Positions 55,374 through 64,000 of a stretch of DNA of 64,000 nt are shown here, in pieces; the stretch's first letter is position 1; the number at the start of each line of letters is the position of its first letter. Made by a program: the position numbers and the translations under genes. The DNA comes from Ulota crispa (lineage: Eukaryota > Streptophyta > Bryopsida > Orthotrichales > Orthotrichaceae). The stretch lies in the NCBI GenBank assembly GCA_963920765.1, contig OY987242.1, positions 31,334,002 through 31,398,001 of the forward strand, read 5' to 3'. The notes beneath the pieces were generated by a model. That model worked only from the letters and a program-made list of their open reading frames with translations. It made no database searches and was not told the origin of the DNA.

Positions 55374-56719
55374 TTAGCCCTTTAGAGACCATCTAACCAA
55401 ATTTTGGTTCAAGAAAGTGGATTTTTGGCCTATAGAGTAAAATTGTTGAACAATTTGGAAATTGTTCTTGAAGAACGCTAGTGATCACAAGAATTTTGCA
55501 TCCAACCCAAAAAATGACAATGGAATCAGGTATGTGAGTTGATAAATAATGATGTTTATACAACATGGCTTCAAAATATGTATCCATATTTGGTCAAAGA
55601 TGGATCAAAGCAACAATACAATACATCAAACATCCAAGAAGAATGTCATATTTTAATTGTGCAGTCTCAAAAAATATCAAATTGCTTAAGAAACATTAGA
55701 GGAAAAATGAGCTCATGAGAAGGCCCCTATACCTTGACAAACCACTCTATTTATTGAGGTAGGAGAAGCATAGGTAAGGTACCTACACAAGTGTCTCTAC
55801 TTTGTGTGAAGCATTCAAATGTACCATGGTACATAACAAAAGGATTGATGATGGAAAACAATATTATAACATGAAAGTGACAAATGCAAGGACCTTTAGT
55901 GGGACACAAGAATAAACTAGGACTAGAATTCCCAATCAAACAAGGACACTCATCAAACAAAAAGCATATAATATTGTAAAAAAATTACTCTCATGAAGTA
56001 CTTGTAAGTGGGTATAGGTTATTAATCTCTTTTATTTGAAAAAGGACATTACATTTAAATGTTTTTGACTCCTCCAACCACTTCCCATAGGGGCCTTCTC
56101 TTGAGCTCATTTTTCCTCTAATGTATGCTTGTATTGTTTCTCTATACGGCAATAGTATAGTTGTAGTATTTGAAGATTTGTTGAAATGGTGCTAATTTCA
56201 TTTAAAAAAGAATTCATCCCACACTTAAGGCCAATTCTAGATTGTTTTCACCTATTAGATTTTTTCTCTAGCATTTATCAAATTTCTTGTAGAACCGTTT
56301 TAGGGTAGTAAATAAAGTGGGAATTTTTTACCCTTTTTGTCCACCTAGCTACACTTTGTGATTTCTATTTTTATCCATTTTGTGTGAAACTAGTCTTGTT
56401 GTAAAGGTGGGAAACCTAGCTTTCTAGAAATGTAAGGCTCTCCACAAGCAAAGCTTGTATGATGCAATAAGATCCAAAACCACACAAGCATGGAAAACTA
56501 GATATTTTCCACCTACAACTCACTTAATCATAATAATATTTCACCTCCAACAATAGATCTAGTTGAAATCTTGATAATTCATAGTAAACAAAGTGTTTGT
56601 CCCATTTGTGCAGTTGGATCATGCAAATTGGGTCCACATTTAATTTAAGTTTAAATTTAACTTAATGCCTTGGTTTCTAGTGGATTTTGGGAAAATGTGT
56701 GTGGTCTTTAAAGGGTTAA
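55374..56719 (-). mobile_element. TTAA MITE family I, copy 2, carrying a nested MITE
   Basis: Inverse of 21465-22380. Left end TTAGCCCTTTAGAGACCATC, right end GTGGTCTTTAAAGGGTTAA. It is 1346 bp against 916 bp for copy 1; the 430-bp excess is the TIR-bearing insert at 55695-56122. Sequence on both sides of the insert aligns with copy 1. Confidence 0.87.
55695..56122. mobile_element. MITE with 35-bp TIRs nested in family I
   Basis: Starts ATTAGAGGAAAAATGAGCTC and ends GAGCTCATTTTTCCTCTAAT. The TIR extends to about 35 bp (GAGAAGGCCCCTAT on the inner side) with one mismatch. It interrupts family-I copy 2, and excision leaves copy 1's length within about 2 bp, so the target duplication is probably only 2 bp. 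Superfamily unknown; no coding region. Confidence 0.8.
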
Positions 56720-57076
56720 TGTAGTGGTAGTCAATGTTAGTTTGAGATAAGATCTAGACAAAAAATTGCCAAGGAAAAAAAAACCTGGGGTAGCTCTATC
56801 CTAGGAAATTGTTCTTGGCAAAAATTTGCCCAAATCTTACCTCAAACTTTGATTGGTGATTGTAACACTAGAAGATTTTGGTGAAAATATGGATGATATT
56901 GCCAAATGCTTACCTAGCTAAGCACCAAGTTTGCCAAATTTTGGATGAAGTTTACTAATATAAGTAGACTTTATGGATGAATGTGCATGCGTCATAAATT
57001 CTGTCCAATACTATCCAAAATTTCCTTACCTACTTAAATCCTGGGTTGCGTGTTGCTCTACGATCGAAAATACCAA

Positions 57077-57575
57077 AACTAATCCCTGGCTCTACTCGGC
57101 TAGGGCTAGATGGCATGCCGTTTTGGCTGGGGCCTGCGCCTGACACCCTGCCCAGCCCCTGCTTGAACCATTTTCTCTCTCCTCTTGAACTTTCAACTCT
57201 AATCTTCACTTTTCCAAACTTGCGTTTGAGCCCCTTCACTTGCTATTGTGCTCCTTGAAATTTGATTAGTAACAAGTTCATGAGCACATCAATGAAAGAA
57301 CTAGTTACTAACCAAGTTTCAAGGAGCACAATAGCAAGTGAAGGGGCTCAAATGCAAGTTTAGAAAAATGAAGGTTAGAGTTGAGAGTTCAAGAAGAGAG
57401 AGAAAATGGTTCAGGCAGGGGCTAGGCAGGGGCTAGGCAGGGGATGGGTAAGGTGTCAGGAGCAGCCCCAACCAAAACGACATGCCATCTAGCTCCAACC
57501 AAAACAACATGCCATCTAACCCCAGCCAAAACGACATGCCATCTAGCCCCAGCCGGTTCTACCCTGACTAAAACA
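57077..57575. mobile_element. Long foldback element with ~190-bp GC-rich arms
   Basis: The left arm (GGGCTAGATGGCATGCCG, CTTCACTTGCTATTGTGCTC) is inverse to the right arm (GAGCACAATAGCAAGTGAAG, GACATGCCATCTAGC). The loop is at about 57275-57303. On the right the outer part is tripled: a ~28-bp unit with CAAAACGACATGCCATCTAG is repeated at 57470-57560, while the left arm has one copy. GGCAGGGGCTA is also duplicated on the right arm. Frames on both strands are palindrome shadows. Confidence 0.8.
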
Positions 57576-58276
57576 ATTAAAAAAACACCCTACCTCAAAG
57601 CTCCCAAGCAGCTCTTGTTTCTTGTTTGGCAGTTTTTAGCCACTTGTGCTAATTAAGAAAAATTCTTTTGGACTTACAGTAGAGAATGAACACGTGTCTC
57701 TTTTAAGAGGAACTTCGAGAAGCGAACTCACCATTTATGTCAATAGTGAAAAGCTTGACACCTGCCCCTCTGGAAATTCGCCCCATTAATGCCATTCCAG
57801 TCTGTGTTGATCCACGAGGCCTCCCTTCCCCCACCCCCCAAGGACGCCAGACCAGGGTTTAATTTTTGTTTTTGTCAGCGTAGAGTGACTTGCACCTGAG
57901 AATGCAGGTAGGTAAGGAAAATTTAGCTAAAATTGGAACAAATGAATGATCAGCAGAAGTTCATCCAAAAAGCTACTAATATAAGCTACTTTTATTCAAA
58001 ATATGGTGGATTGGGTTTGTTTAAGTACAAATTTGGTGATTTCATCTAGTTTTTCACTGGAATTCCTTTGTGTATTGGTAGCTGGTTGGCATTTGGGGTA
58101 AGATTTAGGCAAAATTTTGCCAAAAAATTAAACGCTATGCCAGACCATTAATTTACATGTTTTCGTATTCATATTAATTTTTTAAAAATTTTAAACACCA
58201 ACCAATAAGAAAGGCTGTGTAGGTTGTTCTGGGCCAATTTACCTCCCTTCCAAAACAACCTTCTCTGGTACCCGCG
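57576..58276. other. Unassigned interval
   Basis: No gene or paired ends recognised between two foldbacks. A short GC-rich patch with CCCCCACCCCCCAAGG is near 57830. Confidence 0.35.
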
Positions 58277-58475
58277 TAACATTGTTAACCAGGGAGACTC
58301 TTCCCTCCCCGGGTGGAGGTATATTCCTCCCCAAATACCTAGGGGGAATCTAGTTATAATACAATTACTCTGAGTGGCTCATGGCGAGTATATTATAACT
58401 AAATCCCCCTAGTTATTTGGGGAGAAACATACCTCCACCCGAGAAGGGAAAGAGTTTCCTTAGTTAACAATGTTA
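58277..58475. mobile_element. Foldback MITE (199 bp)
   Basis: TAACATTGTTAACCAGGGAG at the left and GTTAACAATGTTA at the right. The arms pair for about 83 bp, including GGTGGAGGTATATTCCTCCCC against GGGGAGAAACATACCTCCACC. The loop is about 30 nt. Terminal TA on both sides could be a Stowaway-type TA duplication. High GC for this region. Confidence 0.85.
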
Positions 58476-58914
58476 TGCAAGGCCTCAATGAGTAGGTAAA
58501 AAAATTAGGGCTGAGATTAGATGGCATGCCATTATGTAAGGTAGGAACACCCATAAGTGTTAGTATAGGGGTTTTGAACATGATTATCAATAAACATCTA
58601 GAAAATTATAGGATCTTGTTAGCAACAAAAAAACAATAAGTTTGCTCTTTTGAATGTATTGTTTGGATATTGTGAGAATAAGTTATGATTTTTGAAAGAG
58701 CAAACTGCCATTGTACCCATAACCAACACTAAGGTTTCATATTCACTTGTTGTACATTCCTGTGATTACATCTATTTACTTCTACAAATTTTTCAAGATT
58801 TTAGAGATGATTGTTATGGGGACACTAACGCTTATGAGTGTTCCTACCTTAGGGCTTGGGTGGAAAATTTTAGCTTTTTCGGGTCAGAAAATTTGAGCAT
58901 TTAGATATTTACTA
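58476..58914. other. Unassigned interval
   Basis: A TTAGATGGCATGCCATT motif (near 58520) recalls the ends of the 57-kb foldback but has no nearby partner. Otherwise nothing recognised. Confidence 0.3.
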
Positions 58915-59456
58915 TTAGCCCCTAAAGGCCCAAGGGGGTAAGGGCAAAACATAAATGTGTTATAAAATGGTACTTTTGTAACTTTGTTGAAGTTTGTTTT
59001 AAAAAAGAAAATAAAAATCATAATGTTTGGTAATTTTCCATATAGTCAAACACTCAAAAAAAGTTTTGGATTTTTATGTAATGAATTTAGAAGCATTTAC
59101 CATTTAATATTCACAAAAATTACAAATTTTACTCATAGATTTCAAATTTTGGTACGATTGGTTAAAAATAGACATTCTATACTAAACTTCAAAAATGCAA
59201 TATTTTGAAAGGAGAGAACATCATTAGTTTCCCAAAATAGTAAATTTTACAACACTAGCAAATATTGAAGTGTTTGCTTTTGAAAAATTATCCTTGGTGG
59301 AGTTTAACTTCAATTGACATGATTCAAGTTAAGTTGGAAAGCAGACTTAATTTTTCTATTACAAAAAAAATTAGAAAAAAAGTTTTTGTTTTGTTTTGAG
59401 CAACTCGGAAAAACAGGCAGCAACCAAAAAATGGTCGATTGGGCTCCTAGGGTTTC
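58915..59456. mobile_element. Probable TTAA element (family R, about 540 bp)
   Basis: Left end TTAGCCCCTAAAGGCCCAAG. The right end GATTGGGCTCCTAGGG is roughly its inverse, but the terminal TTAA has mutated on both sides. One copy, no coding region; weaker than the other families. Confidence 0.45.
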
Positions 59457-60693
59457 TGAGTTTGCATTCAAAAAATTTGAAGTCGGATTTGGAAATCTTG
59501 ATTTAGTCTAAAACCTCAAAGGAGGTTACCATTGAACAATACCAAAATAGGGGGCAAATTATTACTCTTACCTTGATTTGTACAATTAATGGAGTTTTGC
59601 CTTTTTGGTCCCACAACAAAACATGCCATTTAACCCCTACTAAAGCCCTAGGGCCCTTGTCACTATATTCCACATTCCTTATCCCAAGTCCCAAGACTCA
59701 GTTGATGTTTGAGGATTTAATTGGTAGAGAGATAGAAGTTGGGACGTTGTTTTCACACTACATTCCAAGTCCCACATCCCACTAAAAATCAAAGATTATG
59801 ATTGGTGGAGAGCCAAAGTTGGGGCTTGGTGCTTCACACTACATCTGAAGTTCTATGTCCCAATTGAACTATGAGAATCTAATTGGTGAAGAGTCAAATA
59901 TTGGGACTTAACACTTCACACTACATCCCAAATTCCACATCTTAATTCAATGTATTTTGCTTACATGGTAGCACATACGGGGTTATATAGCATGCCATTT
60001 TTTTTAACCAAGTGTAGAAAATCTCACATTTTTTTTCTAGACAAGAGTAAAAATTAATAGTCTACTCCCTATGTTGGAGTTGGTTGATTTTGTGAATCTT
60101 TGTGGTTTCTAGACTAAACCAAGGTTCTTGAATCCAAAATGTGAATTCAATTTTCTAAAATTCAATTTCTTGATGATGAATCTTTAAACTCTTACAATCT
60201 ATGGGCAAGTGAAAAAGCTTACATTTTCTACCCTAGCCTTGCAAAATGGCATACCATCTAATCCTAATCATGGCAACATTATTTGAAAGTTTTTGTGCCA
60301 AAAAAGGTGGGACTTTACTCAAGGTTTGGATAGATTATATTGCTCAATCCAAATTTCAAGCCAAGTTCCACCAACATTAATACATAAATATCTGTGACTA
60401 CTTCAATAATTTTTCTTACTCTTCATTAACCCAACAAAGTTGGAGTCTTGTCTTAAGGTAGGATTTGCAATGATGAGTCAAAGGATGTAGCGTGCACCAT
60501 CCTTTATTCACTCTCAATACCCAACTTGACTAGTTACCACTTGTCCTTTTTAATATTGTTAAGTACATGGTATTTGTTTACACAATTCTTTTGTCAAGAG
60601 TCATTATTTTTTTGAGAAATTCCCATTTTTTTTTGGGCATTTTTGTTGAAATTATAACATTAGTTATATAGGGGTTACTAGTTTCCTATTGAC
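59457..60693. other. Unassigned repeats with GCATGCCATTT motifs
   Basis: The motifs CATGCCATTTAACCCC (near 59621), GCATGCCATTTTTTT (59990) and GGCATACCATCTAATCC (60247) recall the termini of the 57-kb foldback, but I could not pair them into elements. A phrase of the type CTTCACACTACAT(C/T)C...AAGT recurs about three times between 59755 and 59945 at roughly 80-90 bp spacing. No gene is supported. Confidence 0.4.
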
Positions 60694-60928
60694 TTAACCC
60701 TTAAACAACCATAGGGCATAGTATATATGTTGTTGTATAATTGGCATTTGTTATCAACAAAAAGTTTTAATTTGGGATCTCAAAATTGTTCACTAGGACC
60801 ACATTGATTTGTACTCCAACTTCTCTGTTGTTTTAAAATGTAGTAAAGGTGTGGATCCATTCCAAATACAAAGAAAATATCTTGTATTGTACTGGTCACA
60901 ACAACACGCTTAATTGTTTAAGGGTTAA
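60694..60928 (+). mobile_element. TTAA MITE family B, copy 2 (235 bp, uninterrupted)
   Basis: Left end TTAACCCTTAAACAACC; right end inverted TTAACCCTTAAACAATT, a perfect 15-bp TIR. Note the second TTAA at position 8 of each end. The body aligns with the interrupted copy at 4658-5111 and provides its empty-site reference. Non-coding. Confidence 0.88.
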
Positions 60929-62700
60929 ATTTAAGAATTCAAGAAGTTACATATTAATAAGACTTATCATTAGGAACCAAAGTCAAACCAACATTTTTCA
61001 AAAACAATAATTAATTGACATTCTCAAGTGAATACAATCAAGAAAAACAAAATAAAAGATGGACAATGGTTTGGGTTTAAGCTTTTGGACATGTAAAATG
61101 AGGTATGGTTAAATGTCTCTACATATAAAATGACATTTCCTTTGCACATGCTTCACTCACGCTCTAACTCTCCTTTTGTATCATGTTATGGAAACACAAG
61201 AATTAGAAGTTTAGGAAGTGTATTTAAAATATATATCCTTTTTTGAGAGTATTACATGAAATGATCATTAATCTTGGAAAAGTACCATCATTATCTTAGG
61301 ATTATGTATTCTATTGATTAAATGATTTCAATCCATGCTCTACATGTTTCATCCAAACTCACAAATAAAATTAAAACTATTTTATAACATTGGTGAGGGT
61401 ACAAATTTAATAATTTTTCAACAGTAACAATACAATTTTTTTTTCAAATTACAAATTTATAGAATACAATAAAAATATGTTCTAGTTGAGTTGTATATGT
61501 GATAGTGTGAATTTTGAAGGTTTTGTGTCACACAAATAAAATTGGAGAAGGTTTTCCTCTTTTCATTTTCTAACACAAATGACAAAAGGTATATTGCAAT
61601 GGTAAAGTACAAAACTCAAAACCAAAAATGGCATGAGAAACACAAAGACAAACCAAGACTACTTAGACCTACGTTATTTTGCATCCAAGGAACGATGTGT
61701 GAACCGCAACCCTCCTAGGCACACAAAGTGGAATTCCTTATCTCCCACTCTAATCAGGGTTTTTTTTTCTAGTGACAAAGTGCCAACCACTAGACTTCTA
61801 TCCCTCCAGATATGTTGCAATGTGGAGGGGACAATTAGCACTCTATTGCCAGCTCTAATGCACCTAAAAGACAAAGTCAAATATAGGCTTGCATGAATCC
61901 ACTTTAGACATCCACCGACCATGGCAACAAACACTTCATTTTTGTACTAAGAGACCTTGAAGCAATAGAGGGAGCTAAACCACACAACACACCTCTTCTT
62001 CTCAAGAGACAAACTCTTTCCCATTCCACCCTCTCATAAATTAACAAGCGTATCCAAATCCTCTAGAGGAGCTCAATGTGCATCTACCAAACATTGTTAA
62101 AAGTACCCTAATCTTGTTCTAACCACAAAATCCACAAGACGGTCGCTCAAATGGCCATCTATATATGAAAAGGCAAGTTTCCACTTGCTCATAGTAAAAG
62201 TTATTATTTATGTTAAGAGTAACAAAGTAGGTGCACAAAAGTTATTTTAGCTTTCAGATGTTGCGCTATGTGAATAGCACTTTTGGTACTTGTCTTTCAC
62301 ACTATTGGCACAATTAAAGCTACCACTATCAATTATTCCACCTTCCTCACTAACTTTGCACAATACCATGGTTAGTACTATCAAATTATTGTTTTCATGA
62401 TTTTGGACTTTAAGATTTTTAGCAAAGGATTATATATGATCATAACTTGTTACAATTTCTACATACTAAAACCAATGCTATCTACTACCACCAACCTTGC
62501 CAAATACATTTGATCTTTCATTACCAACTCAAGTAAGAATGCCAACTAAAATTAACCACCTAATACTCACCTAACACCGCTCATAAGAGCAAGTGGAAAC
62601 AAACAAGCCTGAAGTAGATCAAACAAACTAAAGTGAAGCTTTCATCCAATCACAAAAAGATAACAAAAAAACCAAAACCAAATTCAAAATCCCCGGTTGG
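60929..62700. other. Unassigned AT-rich DNA
   Basis: No gene or element ends found. Overlapping frames of about 86 codons on both strands at 61633-61934 lie in a patch of less AT-rich DNA. I recognise no domain in either; a decayed gene or LINE remnant is possible. Confidence 0.4.
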
Positions 62701-64000
62701 ACACAGAATCCCTTACATAGAGAGAGGAATCATCTGTGATCTGTCCCACCTAAAATTAAACAAACAATAAAAAAAGGAGAGCGAGCGACGAATAATAAAA
62801 TCAAATAAAAAAAACCAGGCTGGGTCGAGAAAAAAGAAGCGGCGAAGGGAGAGTGGGGGTGACTTCTGGGAAGAAGAAGGTGTCCGACTAGTCAGAGAAG
62901 AGAACGGAAGCTCCGCTCCGCATCTCGAGGTCGCCACGCCCGTTAAACGTTTGCTGGAGCGAGCGAGCTAGGCTTCTTCGACCGATCTTCGCCAGCAAGG
63001 GACGATCAATCGATGAATCGATCAACGCTGCTCTTCATCTCCGCCGCGGCCTGCTGCTGCTCCGATCATCACATCATGGCCATGGGGTCCTCCCGGAATC
63101 ACCACCACCACCCCCACTCCAACACTGTCCTTGCTCGTCAAGCCCAAACGCGGCTTCTTCTGTCGCTTCGCCATCCTCCAGCAGCTGCAGCAGCGACGCC
63201 GTAGATAAAGTTAGTGCGCGCGCAAACGTACAATGTCGACGCGGCCATCCGAGTCGTTGTCATGCACAGGTGAGTACGTTGTTGGAAATCATACCCGCTT
63301 GAATGAGAGTCACGTCGGCACCGATCGCCACTGAAGTCGTCATCGTCGTCGTCCACGCCGTGCGTTGCGAGCGTCGTTGTTAGTTTAATGTCCGGCCGTG
63401 TGTCGAGGTTTGTACACACTCCCGTGGTTCCGAAACGAGGTAGTAGCTATTGTCACTAAGCTTCGAAAACAGTTGGAGATGGTAAGAAAAATCATTTCAA
63501 AGAAAAGTCGTACCTATAGCTAGAGTGGGTTGAAATTTTGGAGCTTGGGGTTCGGCGCTGCTGTTTTTCGGTGCTGGCTCGTGTTTTGGAGTGGCAATTT
63601 GATCTCAAGAGTTTTGTTTAGGAGGCCGATTTGGACGCCATTGTCGCTTAATTGGTGGGTTTTGGTGAGGTACGAGCCATGGACGCCTTCGATCGTAGCG
63701 TTGACGCTTCCAGTCTCGCGTTTTCGGTGAGCATGTCGAAATCGTGCTGTGTACTGTCACAGACACGGAACCCAGTTTCCTGAGTGACTTGCTCCGATTA
63801 TCCACGAATTTCGGTTGATCGGACGCGTGAATGGCGTCGTGAGTGTGTGGGCATGATTGTCCACGCTTTGGTTTCCGTGAAGGGTTTAAGAGTCTAAGTA
63901 GAGGTTTCGTGTTTGACCTGGTCGCGAGCTTCGTTCTAGGGCTGTAGCATCAGGGTCTTATCGGCGAGGCCACGACGAAGTCATACTCTGTGGAGCTAGA
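62701..64000 (+). other. Putative 5' end of a gene (GC/CpG-rich), running off the window
   Basis: Composition changes sharply at about 62.8 kb: GC-rich, many CpGs, GA/CT-rich leader, which is typical of a plant gene start. CAG|GTGAGT, a perfect splice-donor consensus, is at 63267-63275, with other donor-like sites near 63488 (GTAAGA) and 63725 (GTGAGC). Candidate starts include ATG at 63013 (63 codons, signal- or transit-like Leu/Ser/Ala-rich with a His run, ending TAG at 63202) and ATG at 63233, open to the donor at 63269. I cannot tell the true start or product, and a non-coding first exon is possible. Confidence 0.5.
63267..63275 (+). promoter_or_regulatory. Strong splice-donor consensus
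   Basis: CAGGTGAGT matches the eukaryotic 5' splice-site consensus at all positions. The upstream frame from ATG 63233 (12 codons plus one base) is open to this point. It is the best single indication that transcription runs to the right. Confidence 0.5.

Noticed and set aside
61633..61934. Overlapping ~86-codon frames on both strands as a gene
   Set aside because: Neither shows a recognisable motif; mutual open frames in a less AT-rich patch are expected by chance.

Overview
The window looks like gene-poor, AT-rich nuclear DNA of a land plant. The evidence is two Ty3/gypsy elements with chromodomains (chromoviruses), a mini-CACTA element with the plant-type CACTACAAGAAA end, a Mutator-like element with long terminal inverted repeats (TIRs) and a direct repeat of about 10 bp, and a GC/CpG-rich stretch at the right edge resembling the start of a plant gene with consensus GT splice donors. 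I cannot name the species; a non-seed plant is possible but is only a guess. No intact protein-coding gene, rRNA, tRNA or CRISPR array was found; almost everything is transposon-derived.

Layout. 1-4.65 kb: decayed tandem duplications and a small Mutator-type MITE. 4.65-27.5 kb: a mosaic of at least ten non-autonomous DNA-transposon families (called A-K, R, T here). Most begin and end with TTAA followed by CCC-rich TIRs (TTAACCCCTAAAGGACC type) and are often nested or abutted at a shared TTAA. Other foldback MITEs and a 1.7-kb stray copy of a retrotransposon 3' region (24.0-25.8 kb) lie among them. 27.45-41.46 kb: a three-level nest. A 653-bp TTAA element (family C) is split by a 7.5-kb chromovirus on the + strand, which is itself split by a 5.8-kb chromovirus on the - strand. 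Both retroelements have identifiable LTRs, target-site duplications, and gag, protease, RT, RNase H, integrase and chromodomain remnants, all broken by stops and frameshifts.

41.5-48 kb: mostly featureless DNA, one TTAA element and a 406-bp foldback. 48.05-54.99 kb: a 6.9-kb element with Mutator-like ends and flanking CATGTGTCTA repeats; it contains an array of ~85-bp hairpin units and an inserted TTAA element. 55-60.9 kb: more foldbacks and TTAA elements, again nested. 60.9-62.7 kb: featureless. 62.7-64 kb: GC-rich putative 5' end of a gene leaving the window on the right.

The most unusual signal is the abundance of TTAA-flanked MITEs with CCC termini, a terminal structure known from piggyBac (TTAA is also used by Sola3). 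They insert into TTAA sites inside each other's TIRs. No source transposase is visible in the window. Family alignments and boundaries were made by eye.
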